From the NCBI GenBank assembly GCA_020860755.1, contig JAJBTQ010000008.1, positions 27,328 through 91,327 of the forward strand: a stretch of 64,000 nt of DNA. Direction: 5' to 3'. Both the position numbers and the translations under genes were made by a program. The notes beneath the pieces are model-generated. The model searched no databases. It was not told where the DNA came from and saw nothing but the letters and a program-made list of their open reading frames with translations. The stretch comes from Lachnospiraceae bacterium (GTDB lineage Bacteria; Bacillota; Clostridia; Lachnospirales; Lachnospiraceae). How positions within the stretch are numbered: the stretch's first letter is position 1; each line of letters begins with the position of its first letter. Shown here one piece after another: positions 47,901-55,778 of the stretch.

Positions 47901-49655
47901 TCACTCTATCTCGATGGCGCCGAACTTGCAGCTCTCCGCGCACTTTCCGCATTTGATGCACAGGCTCTGGTCGATCGTGTGCTTTTCTTTCGCAGTTCCG
48001 CTGATTGCTTTCACGGGACAGTTGCGGGCACAGAGTGTACATCCCCTGCAAGCGTCCGTGATGTGGTAGGATATCAAAGCCTTGCAGGACTTCGCCGTAC
48101 ATTTATGGTTGTAAATGTGGTCCTCATATTCATTCCGGAAATAGCGGATCGTCGTCAGCACCGGATTCGGAGCGGTCTGGCCGAGACCGCACATCGCGCC
48201 GTCTCTCACCTTGTTGGCCAGCTCCTCCAGGAGCTCGATATCCCCTTCCCGGCCCTCGCCGTTGCAGATGCGCTCTAAGATCTCAAGCATCCGCTTCGTT
48301 CCGACCCGGCAGTAAGTACACTTGCCGCAGGACTCCCTCCGGGTAAAATCGAGGAAATAACGTGCCATGTCAACCATGCAGGTCGTCTCGTCCATGACGA
48401 TCATACCGCCGGATCCGACGATGGCCCCTGTCTTGGTAATATCCTCATAGGAAACCGGGGTGTCGATCAGAGACGACGGTATGCAGCCGCCGGACGGCCC
48501 GCCCATCTGGACTGCCTTAAACTCCCGGTCGTTCTTGATGCCGCCGCCGGTCTTGAAGATGACGTCGTTTAAAGTGAGTCCCATCGGGACCTCCACAAGG
48601 CCGCCCTTCTTGATCTTGCCGGCAAGGGCAAAGACCTTCGTGCCGTTGCTCTCATCCGTACCGTAGACCGCGAACGCCTCGCCGCCGTTGCGGATGATCC
48701 AGGGGACATTGGCAAAAGTCTCCACGTTGTTGATATTTGTCGGCTTCTGCCAATACCCTTTCTGCGCGGGGAACGGAGGTTTCAGCCTCGGCATGCCCCG
48801 TTCGCCCTCAAGGGAGGCAATAAGCGCGGTCTCTTCTCCGCAGACAAACGCGCCCGCGCCTGCCTTGATGCGGATGTCAAAATCCCAGTCTGTTCCGAAG
48901 ATCTTCTCTCCGAGGAAGCCTTTCTCCCTCGCCTGGGACAACGCAATCTCCAGCCGCTCGATCGCGAGCGGATATTCCGCACGGCAGTAGATGATACCCT
49001 CGATCGCTCCGATCGCGTAGCCACCGATGATCATGCCCTCTAAAACTGAATGCGGGTCGCCCTCTAAGACACTGCGGTCCATGAACGCACCCGGGTCGCC
49101 TTCGTCCGCGTTGCAGACGATATATTTCTCGTTTCCTTCGCTCCCGCGTGCAGATTTCCATTTAAACCAAGTCGGGAAACCGGCTCCTCCTCTGCCGCGG
49201 AGGCCGGAGACTTTGATCTCCTCGATGACTTCCATCGGAGTCATTTGAGTCAGCACTTTTTCCGCAGCCTTATAGCCGTCTGTCGCGATATATTCCTCGA
49301 TGTGTTCCGGATTGATGATCCCGCAGTTTCGCAGGACGATCCGGTTCTGATGCGTGAGAATTTCCGCATCCTCCGGAGCGATCACATCGTCCTCATCGAC
49401 CTTTCCGCCGACGAGATGCTTCTCCACGATCGCCTCGACCTTGTCCGGCTGCACTTTTACGTAACGCGCTTCAAGTGTTCCGTCATCGTTATAGACATCC
49501 ACGATCGGCTCCAAAAAACAGGTCCCGATGCATCCCGCCTTGGAGAGCGTCACACCGGTCAGCTTCTTGTCTTTGATCTGTTTTTGAAATTCCGCTTCGG
49601 TCTTTTTGGCGCCGCTGGCAATGCCGCAGCTGCCCTGTCCGATCACAACCTTCAT
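47901..49655 (-). CDS. stnB: NuoF/HydB-like flavin subunit of the Stn-like complex
   Basis: A 584-residue subunit with an N-terminal thioredoxin-like [2Fe-2S] domain (CIGTCFLEP), then the FMN/NADH-binding NuoF core (GLRGRGGAGFPTWFKW, NADEGDPGAFMDRSVLE, CGEETALIASLEG). The [4Fe-4S] site is ESCGKCTYCRVGTKRM, and a C-terminal 2x[4Fe-4S] ferredoxin (CRGCTLCARNCP, CIKCGKCAESC) completes it. This is the layout of bifurcating HydB, NfnB-linked and Stn flavin subunits, where FMN passes electrons between NADH and ferredoxin. The start overlaps the preceding gene by ATGA and the next gene follows after 13 bases. Confidence 0.88.
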   Translation of the reverse strand: MKVVIGQGSCGIASGAKKTEAEFQKQIKDKKLTGVTLSKAGCIGTCFLEPIVDVYNDDGTLEARYVKVQPDKVEAIVEKHLVGGKVDEDDVIAPEDAEILTHQNRIVLRNCGIINPEHIEEYIATDGYKAAEKVLTQMTPMEVIEEIKVSGLRGRGGAGFPTWFKWKSARGSEGNEKYIVCNADEGDPGAFMDRSVLEGDPHSVLEGMIIGGYAIGAIEGIIYCRAEYPLAIERLEIALSQAREKGFLGEKIFGTDWDFDIRIKAGAGAFVCGEETALIASLEGERGMPRLKPPFPAQKGYWQKPTNINNVETFANVPWIIRNGGEAFAVYGTDESNGTKVFALAGKIKKGGLVEVPMGLTLNDVIFKTGGGIKNDREFKAVQMGGPSGGCIPSSLIDTPVSYEDITKTGAIVGSGGMIVMDETTCMVDMARYFLDFTRRESCGKCTYCRVGTKRMLEILERICNGEGREGDIELLEELANKVRDGAMCGLGQTAPNPVLTTIRYFRNEYEDHIYNHKCTAKSCKALISYHITDACRGCTLCARNCPVKAISGTAKEKHTIDQSLCIKCGKCAESCKFGAIEIE

Positions 49656-50182
49656 GCCTTCACCTCCCCGCTGTCATTGGCACGGATCTCATCCAAGATC
49701 TGCACCACGGAATCCTTCGTCAGATTACCGTAGGTCTCCTCGCCGTCCGCGGTCTTTACCATCATCACGGGCGCCAGGGAACAGCAGCCGAGACAGGCCA
49801 CATGATTCAGGGTAAACACCCCATCGTCGGTCGTCTCACCGTCCTCGATGCCTAAGTGCTCGGACACCGCCTCGATCACGCGGTCAGCACCGTTGACGTG
49901 ACAGGCGGTTCCCTGACACATCATCAGCAGATGCTTCCCAATCGGTTCCAGGCGGAACTGGGCATAAAACGTAGCCACCCCGTAGATCTTCGCCGGCAAA
50001 ATGCCGGTTTTTTTGGAGATATACATGATGGCTTCCTGAGACAGGTATCCGTAGATATCCTGTGCTTTTTGCAGGATCGTGATCAGGCTGCCCGGAACCG
50101 ATGCGTACTTTTCAAGCGTCGGAGCAAGCAGGGTGAAATCCTGGTCTGTTTCCGTTTCCGAAGTTTTAAGTTTCTCTGCCAT
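49652..50182 (-). CDS. stnC: NuoE/HydC-like [2Fe-2S] subunit of the Stn-like complex
   Basis: A 176-residue thioredoxin-fold ferredoxin. The N-terminal helical part (YASVPGSLITILQKAQDIYGYLSQEAI) and the cysteine ligands in CQGTACHVNGAD and CLGCCSLAPVMMV define NuoE. It is the first gene of a three-gene operon with a near-consensus promoter 64 bases upstream. Together with NuoF- and NuoG-like subunits it would form the electron-transfer branch of the complex. Confidence 0.9.
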   Translation of the reverse strand: MAEKLKTSETETDQDFTLLAPTLEKYASVPGSLITILQKAQDIYGYLSQEAIMYISKKTGILPAKIYGVATFYAQFRLEPIGKHLLMMCQGTACHVNGADRVIEAVSEHLGIEDGETTDDGVFTLNHVACLGCCSLAPVMMVKTADGEETYGNLTKDSVVQILDEIRANDSGEVKA

Positions 50183-50245
50183 GTTGCAAACCCCTTTCCC
50201 TTGCGTATATGTATATGATATAAACTATAAAATTAATCACTATCT

Positions 50246-50274
50246 ATAATACTAGATTGTTATAAAGATGACAA
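50246..50274 (-). promoter_or_regulatory. Promoter of the stn-like operon
   Basis: TTGTCA (50269-50274) and TATTAT (50246-50251) on the minus strand are 17 bp apart, upstream of the NuoE-like gene. Confidence 0.72.
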
Positions 50275-50292
50275 GGCAAAAACGCATGGAGT

Positions 50293-51147
50293 TTACGGTA
50301 TACTGCGTTTTGCCGCTTCTACGACATGAGAGATCAGCACACTGGTCGTCACCGTCCCGACCCCGCCCGGGACCGGGCTTAAAGCGGAGACGATCTCTTT
50401 TGCCTCCTCAAACTTCACATCGCCGCAGAGCCCGCCTTTTTTCGGATTGTAGCTGATCCCCACGTCGAGTACGATCTGACCCTCCCTCAGATACTCTTTC
50501 CCGATACTCTCCATCTGTCCGGAGCAGGTCACGAGAATATCCGCCTGACGGGTGATGGACGGCACGTCCGGCGTCCACGTGTGGCAGATGGTCACAGTCG
50601 CGTTCTCCTGCATCAGCATCATCGCGAGCGGGCGGCCCACCACTAAAGAACGGCCGATCACGACAGCGCGCTTCCCGGCACATGGGATCCCGTAATAGTG
50701 CAGCATCTCCATGACCGCCTGTGCGGTGCAGGGTTCAAAGCCGATCTGCGAGTTAGTAAAAACACCCGCCAGAGAGCTGTCCGTGCATCCGTCCACATCT
50801 TTCTCCGGGTGAATCATCTGTCTCGCGCGCTCTCCGTCAAGCTGTTTCGGAAGAGGCCGAAACAGCAGGATCCCATGGATATTTTTTTCCGTGTTTAAAC
50901 CCTCCAGCGTGTCAAAAAATACATTGCTCGCGACATCCTCCGGCAGCACGAGGCTCCGGACGCCGACCCCTACCGATGCGCAGAGCTTCATGGCGCCGCG
51001 CTCGTAGGCGAGATCGCCCTGGCGCTCTCCGACCCGTAAGATCGCAAGCGTCGGCTTAACCCCGTATGTGGACAGCTTCGCAACGTCGAGTTTCATCTTG
51101 TCAGCCATCGCGCCCGCAACCGGGGCTCCCTTTATCGTTTGAAACAT
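50293..51147 (-). CDS. folD: Methylene-THF dehydrogenase / methenyl-THF cyclohydrolase
   Basis: FolD interconverts methylene-, methenyl- and formyl-tetrahydrofolate using NADP. The 284-residue protein has the active-site lysine region YERGAMKLCASVGVGV, GILLFRPLPKQLD, VDGCTDSSLAG, and the nucleotide-binding VVIGRSLVVGRPLAMML. The C-terminal PVPGGVGTVTTSVLI is conserved. The family's usual QLPLP appears as LFRPLPKQ. It sits next to fchA on one side and the redox complex operon on the other, forming a one-carbon/redox neighbourhood. Confidence 0.93.
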   Translation of the reverse strand: MFQTIKGAPVAGAMADKMKLDVAKLSTYGVKPTLAILRVGERQGDLAYERGAMKLCASVGVGVRSLVLPEDVASNVFFDTLEGLNTEKNIHGILLFRPLPKQLDGERARQMIHPEKDVDGCTDSSLAGVFTNSQIGFEPCTAQAVMEMLHYYGIPCAGKRAVVIGRSLVVGRPLAMMLMQENATVTICHTWTPDVPSITRQADILVTCSGQMESIGKEYLREGQIVLDVGISYNPKKGGLCGDVKFEEAKEIVSALSPVPGGVGTVTTSVLISHVVEAAKRSIP

Positions 51148-51172
51148 TGATATGATCTCTCCTTGTACATGT

Positions 51173-51802
51173 TTATTTTTTCAGTTGCGCTGCGACCCGT
51201 TCATATACCGCATCGGCCCGGCCGCAGTAATCGGCAAGCATTGCCTCCGTCTGCTCGTCTAAGGACTTTGCATAGCTGCGGTCCTGCATAGACTTCGTGT
51301 TGATAAAGATATTTAAGGATGCGCCCAAAAGCGCTGCTTTACAGCAGGCCGCGCCGACTCCGGCATCGGAGATGGCGATCCGGGAACCCTTCTCGGCAAA
51401 TCCTTCCAGAAGTTCGATCGCCCGGCACAGTTTCCACATCAGATCCAGCGGAGCCTCGCAGGCGGTCCGAAGAGCGCTCTCCATGACTTCGTCTCGCGTC
51501 GGGTCATCTTTTGGAATGCTGTAGGCCTTTGACAGGGGCAAAAAAGCCTCCGCATCCTCATCAATGGCGGCGAGAAGCTCCAGGCGCAGTGCGCAGGCTT
51601 CCTCCATCCAGGCCTTAACTTCCTCTTCGACATCCGCATAGGTCTTCTTTCCAACGGTCAGAGAACCGACCATGTTGCCGAGGGCAATGCCCACAGCTCC
51701 GATAAGAGCACTTGCTCCGCCTCCGCCGGGGACAGCCTCCCGTGAGGCAAGCGCCTCGGTAAATTCACCTAATGTGTCATTTTGAAACGTACGATCGCTC
51801 AT
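51173..51802 (-). CDS. fchA: Cyclodeaminase/cyclohydrolase family protein (FchA-like)
   Basis: A 209-residue helical protein of the FTCD cyclodeaminase / methenyl-THF cyclohydrolase family. The N-terminal EFTEALASREAVPGGGGASALIGAVGIALGNMVGSLTVGKK is the family signature, and AISDAGVGAACCKAALLGASLNIFINTKSM follows near residue 150. In clostridia FchA hydrolyses methenyl-THF in the acetogenic folate branch. It lies 25 bases upstream of folD, which has the same activity, so formiminotetrahydrofolate may be an alternative substrate. Confidence 0.88.
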   Translation of the reverse strand: MSDRTFQNDTLGEFTEALASREAVPGGGGASALIGAVGIALGNMVGSLTVGKKTYADVEEEVKAWMEEACALRLELLAAIDEDAEAFLPLSKAYSIPKDDPTRDEVMESALRTACEAPLDLMWKLCRAIELLEGFAEKGSRIAISDAGVGAACCKAALLGASLNIFINTKSMQDRSYAKSLDEQTEAMLADYCGRADAVYERVAAQLKK

Positions 51803-51824
51803 AAGATGTTTCGTCCTTTCCTCT

Positions 51825-52556
51825 TTACGCCTGCTCCGAATAGATCCAGGCCGTGTCGAGCGCGATCTCCATCATCTCGTCAAACGATTCCCGGATCTCC
51901 TGCGCCGTAAGCGCCTCCGGTTTGAAAAAGTGATCCGAGATGGACAGGATGCTTAAGGCCCGCTTGTGCTGTGCCAAAGCCTCTAAGTACAGACCGGCCG
52001 TCTCCATCTCCACGCTGACCATGCCGAGATCCCGCGCCTTTGTCGGGATGTCCGGCTGCGCGTTGTAGAACATATCTGTTGTGAACACGTTGCCAACCTT
52101 AATCTTCGTCCCGCGCTCTTTGCAGATCTTCACCGCGTCATAGAGCATATCGAAATCTGCTGTCGGGCAGAGTGTTCCGGGAAAAGCATAGTGGTGGGCA
52201 AAGTTGGAGTTTGTGCAGGCTCCCATCGCGATGACGATGTCCTTGCACTCCATGTCATCTAAGAGCGCTCCGGAGGAACCCACGCGGATGATCGCCTCCA
52301 CGCCGAAAAAGTTATAGAGTTCGTGTGCGTAGAGCGTTGCGGAGGGTACGCCCATCCCGCTTCCCATGACCGATACGCGCCTTCCCTTATAGGTTCCCGT
52401 ATATCCGTACATGTTACGCACATCGTTGAACAAAACGGCATCCTCCAGAAAAGTTTCCGCGACAAACTGGGCACGCAGGGGATCCCCCGGCATCAGCACC
52501 ACTTTCGCGACCTTATCCGGATCCGCCTCGATACAGGCCGACGGTGTCTTAAACAT
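51825..52556 (-). CDS. deoD: Purine nucleoside phosphorylase, DeoD type
   Basis: DeoD cleaves purine nucleosides with phosphate. The 243-residue hexameric-type enzyme shows VVLMPGDPLRAQFVAETFLEDA, VMGSGMGVPSATLYAHEL, RVGSSGAL, VSVEMETAGLYLEAL and the catalytic aspartate in ILSISDHFF. It is the first gene of a deoD-fchA-folD unit. Its upstream region holds four tandem copies of a 16-bp AT-rich motif, between it and the LRR gene. Confidence 0.95.
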   Translation of the reverse strand: MFKTPSACIEADPDKVAKVVLMPGDPLRAQFVAETFLEDAVLFNDVRNMYGYTGTYKGRRVSVMGSGMGVPSATLYAHELYNFFGVEAIIRVGSSGALLDDMECKDIVIAMGACTNSNFAHHYAFPGTLCPTADFDMLYDAVKICKERGTKIKVGNVFTTDMFYNAQPDIPTKARDLGMVSVEMETAGLYLEALAQHKRALSILSISDHFFKPEALTAQEIRESFDEMMEIALDTAWIYSEQA

Positions 52557-52573
52557 ATTGATTTCCTCCTTCG

Positions 52574-52637
52574 CTGATCTTTATTTATACTAATCTTTAT
52601 TTATGCTGATCTCTATTAATGCTGATTATTATTTATA
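52574..52637. repeat. Four tandem 16-bp repeats upstream of deoD
   Basis: Four consecutive units related to CTGATCTTTATTTATA fill 52574-52637. They overlap the stop codon of the LRR gene and end 18 bases before deoD. Units differ by one to four bases. They could be operator sites, an expression-tuning tract or a slippage array. Confidence 0.85.
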
Positions 52638-54114
52638 ATGAAAAGTCGAATGTATCCTCTTTTAAGTTTTCCCGCTTATAGTTGAGCAAAAACCCGGTGA
52701 GCTTGGTCTGCCCGCTTTTTGCAAACACATCCAGACTCTCCTCAATGTTATCCTCCGTAAAAAAGCCAAGTTCCGAGAGCGCCACGAGCAGTTCCATATC
52801 CTGCTTTTCTGCGATGTTTTGCAGAATGTCCGTTAAGTTTTCCCACATGAACTCGCAGTATTCCCGGGCCGTCTCATCGTCCAAAAGGACCGGATACTTA
52901 AGCCGGCAGCATGCCATACCGCAGCGATCCGGCAGATTCAGATAGGTGGGAAACAGCGCGTCATATCCCCGGTAATCATAGATGTAACCCGCCTCGTGTT
53001 CCCGGTCAAAAAACAGTCCCGTAACCTCGTCCTTCCGATAGACAGGCTGAGCCGGTATGTAGAGTTCGGTACCACTCTCCGCGAGAAAGATCTCCCGCAG
53101 GTTCCTGCACTCCCGAAACGCGTCCCGTCCGACCGTTTTGACCGACTGAGGGACCTCGCAGCGGTAAAATTTTGCCCGGCGGAATGCCCCCGCCAGAATA
53201 CGACTCACATCCTCCGGGATGCGGTACTCGCCTCCCTCGCCGAAATACTTTACCAAAAAGCGGTCGTTTTGCTCCCCGATCTCAAACAGGCTGTCCGCAT
53301 CCGCCATAAAATGCGCATTGCCCTCTTCCACCGTGATGCGCTCCAAGCCGAGAAAATCCTCGCCCCATCCGAACGTATCCGATAAGGCACAGACCCCGAT
53401 CTTCTCCACCGTGGAGGGCAGGTGGATGCTCTTTAACCGGATGCAGTGTCCGAACGCGTTGTCGCCGATCTCGCGCAGTCCCTCCGGCAGCGCGATCTCC
53501 GACAGATTCTGACAGCCCTCAAACGCCGCCTCCCCGATCGTGTGCACCGTGGCCGGCAAAGTCACGCGCTGCAGGTTATTGTTGGTGGAAAATACGTCCT
53601 CCCCAATGGCGGTCGTACCTTCCGGCACCTCATAGGAAGTCCGCTCGTCCTGCTGAAAAGCGACTAAAAGTTCCTGCTCCCCGTTTTCCCGGCGGTAAAG
53701 CCCAAATCCGTCCGAGAAATAATACGGATTGAATTCGGAAACCGTAAACCGGATGTCGGCCATCGTCCAGGGTGTCTCGATCATGGACACAGTGGCCGGC
53801 AATGTGATCTCGGTTAAGGGCGTCAGGGCGAGCGCCTCCTCCCCGATCCGTTCAAGCCCGTCGTGAAGGATGAGTTCCGTTAAGTTCATGCACATCCGGA
53901 ACGCGCCCCCGCCGATCCGCTTTACCGTGGACGGGATCTCTACGCAGGACAAAAACACGCCCTCCTCCGAAAAGGCGTCCTCGCCGATCTCGACGACCGG
54001 GTCCCCTTCTATATGAGAGGGAATGCTCACTGCATCCTCCTCGGTCTCCGGTGCATAGCGCAGGATCCGGATCCCGTCTTCGATCCGCTCACAGACGTAA
54101 TCTTTCCACCTCAT
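52633..54114 (-). CDS. Cytoplasmic BspA-type leucine-rich repeat protein
   Basis: A 493-residue protein with about eight LRR_5 (BspA-like) repeats, for example VEIPSTVKRIGGGAFRMCMNL, IALPEGLREIGDNAF and CEVPQSVKTVGRDAFRECRNL, between residues 30 and 350. A non-repeat helical C-terminal domain follows (DDETAREYCEFMWENLTDIL...). There is no signal peptide or membrane segment, unlike surface BspA proteins, so it is probably intracellular. Its start overlaps the MoxR gene by 26 bases and has a GGGAGATAGCGG ribosome site, so the two are tightly coupled. Function unknown; a binding partner for the ATPase/VWA pair is a reasonable guess. Confidence 0.85.
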   Translation of the reverse strand: MRWKDYVCERIEDGIRILRYAPETEEDAVSIPSHIEGDPVVEIGEDAFSEEGVFLSCVEIPSTVKRIGGGAFRMCMNLTELILHDGLERIGEEALALTPLTEITLPATVSMIETPWTMADIRFTVSEFNPYYFSDGFGLYRRENGEQELLVAFQQDERTSYEVPEGTTAIGEDVFSTNNNLQRVTLPATVHTIGEAAFEGCQNLSEIALPEGLREIGDNAFGHCIRLKSIHLPSTVEKIGVCALSDTFGWGEDFLGLERITVEEGNAHFMADADSLFEIGEQNDRFLVKYFGEGGEYRIPEDVSRILAGAFRRAKFYRCEVPQSVKTVGRDAFRECRNLREIFLAESGTELYIPAQPVYRKDEVTGLFFDREHEAGYIYDYRGYDALFPTYLNLPDRCGMACCRLKYPVLLDDETAREYCEFMWENLTDILQNIAEKQDMELLVALSELGFFTEDNIEESLDVFAKSGQTKLTGFLLNYKRENLKEDTFDFSL

Positions 54115-55612
54115 CCGCTATCTCCCGCTGTCTCTCGTAAATCTGGAATTCCTTGTTGTATTTTTCGTACTCCTCACACCCGCAGCGGCTGATAAATTTC
54201 GCGCTGTCCCGGTTGACGGTCAGATCCGTCACCAGCACGAGCATCTCATTCCCCGCTCCGAGATTTTCTTCCACAAACTGAAACAGGTGGGAAAGCTCTT
54301 TGCTGATCTCCCTCTGTTCGGCCTTCATCCGGCTCACTTCCTGCTCAAAATGCTTTTTGACCAGAGCAAACGCGTCATCCGCACAGGTCAGATCCTCCAT
54401 CCGGATCGCGCGGGCATCTTCTTTTAAGGTCTCAATGACCAGCTGATACTCCTTCTTCTCTACCGGACTTAAGGACTTTGCGGCATCTTCCTGCCAGATC
54501 ATGCGCTCTAAAGATTCCCAGTCTTCGCGCATCACATCCAGGATCTGCTGCTGGCTCGGCTGTTCCATCTCACCCAGCTTATCCCGCAGCTCTTTCAGCG
54601 TTAAAAGCAGTTTTCGAAGCGCGTCCTCCCGCTCCATGTTTTCCCGGATCTTCTGGAGGATCGCGTCCATGAGCAGTCCGATCAGGGAAAGGCGCTCATC
54701 GAACCCCGCCTGTTTCACGCGCCAGCGAATCTCCTCGTCGACCTGTCCCGACAGGATCTCCTGCACACGGTAGTCCCTCTTGTATTTCTGGTATAGATCA
54801 TAGTAGGAGGCAAACTCCCGGCAGATGCGCCGGTTGCGGAGATACTGTCCGATCAGCGTCTCCTCCACCTCAAAACCGTTCTCCTCGTACAGATAGATCG
54901 CTTCTGATAGATCCTCCCAGCCGCGGGCCGTCACATAGGACTTCCCGTCCACCGTGTTTTCTATGACATAAAAATCTTCTTTCTTGATATCCAGATAAGT
55001 GAGGATGGAACCGTGGATCCCGCGGTTTACCGCATAGTGCCTCCAGGTCGGATAGTCCGCCTCGACCTCCAGCACTTTTAAACGATCCATCGTCACCACA
55101 TCGAACTCGTGGACCGAGCGGTTAAACTGCGGCGGGTTGCCGGCGGTCGCCACCACCCATCCCTCGGGGACACTGTGCTTGCCGAACATCTTAAACTGCA
55201 GAAACTGCAGCATCGACGGCGCCAGCGTCTCGGACACGCAGTTGATCTCATCGAGAAAGAGGATGCCCTCCTTCTTCCCGGTCTTTTCCATCATCTCATA
55301 CATCGATGCGATGATCTCACTCATCGTGTACTCCGACACGTCAAACTCCGTCCCCTGATAATTCTTGTGACTGATAAAAGGCAGGCCCAGCGCGCTCTGT
55401 CTCGTGTGGTGCGTCATGGAATACGACACCAGCGCGATCCCCATCTCCTCCGCGATCTGCTCCATGATGGCCGTCTTTCCGATGCCCGGCGCTCCCAGCA
55501 CAAACACCGGCCGCTGCCGCTCCACCGGAATGCGATAGTTGCCATACTCATCCTTAGCCAGATAAATCTTTACAGCCTTCTCTATTTGCTCCTTAGCTTC
55601 TTGAATATTCAT
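54089..55612 (-). CDS. MoxR-type AAA+ ATPase
   Basis: A 507-residue protein. The N-terminal AAA+ module (about residues 1-270) has Walker A GAPGIGKTAIMEQIAEE, Walker B KKEGILFLDEINCV, and the MoxR-like segment ATAGNPPQFNRSVHEFD with sensor residues. The C-terminal half is long, helical and charged, with no domain I recognise. MoxR ATPases act as chaperones with VWA partners in metal-centre assembly or protein remodelling. Here the VWA protein gene is directly upstream and an LRR gene overlaps downstream. The ATG at 55612 follows AAAGGGGAG. Confidence 0.9.
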   Translation of the reverse strand: MNIQEAKEQIEKAVKIYLAKDEYGNYRIPVERQRPVFVLGAPGIGKTAIMEQIAEEMGIALVSYSMTHHTRQSALGLPFISHKNYQGTEFDVSEYTMSEIIASMYEMMEKTGKKEGILFLDEINCVSETLAPSMLQFLQFKMFGKHSVPEGWVVATAGNPPQFNRSVHEFDVVTMDRLKVLEVEADYPTWRHYAVNRGIHGSILTYLDIKKEDFYVIENTVDGKSYVTARGWEDLSEAIYLYEENGFEVEETLIGQYLRNRRICREFASYYDLYQKYKRDYRVQEILSGQVDEEIRWRVKQAGFDERLSLIGLLMDAILQKIRENMEREDALRKLLLTLKELRDKLGEMEQPSQQQILDVMREDWESLERMIWQEDAAKSLSPVEKKEYQLVIETLKEDARAIRMEDLTCADDAFALVKKHFEQEVSRMKAEQREISKELSHLFQFVEENLGAGNEMLVLVTDLTVNRDSAKFISRCGCEEYEKYNKEFQIYERQREIADEVERLRL

Positions 55613-55670
55613 AACTCCCCTTTACTAAAAAAATAAGGATATTAATTATTAACTATAATATACCGCACAT

Positions 55671-55775
55671 GGGCGTGTGAGAAATACAATTTAAAAGCGG
55701 CCCTTTGAGACGCCGGTACTTGAAGGTGCGTCAGCTCGAAGGCGTGCCGCGTTAAATTCGTATTTTCACACGCCC
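55671..55775. repeat. 105-bp long inverted repeat between VWA and MoxR genes
   Basis: GGGCGTGTGAGAAATACAATTTAAAAGCGGC and its inverse partner GCCGCGTTAAATTCGTATTTTCACACGCCC form arms of about 30 bp with a few mismatches. They enclose a loop of about 45 bases. The right arm ends a few bases from the VWA stop codon. No T run follows on the minus strand. It is the main content of the gap 55613-55778. Confidence 0.8.
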
Positions 55776-55778
55776 TCA

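Noticed and set aside
52574-52637. CRISPR array
   Set aside because: The 16-bp units are contiguous without spacers and no cas genes are present.
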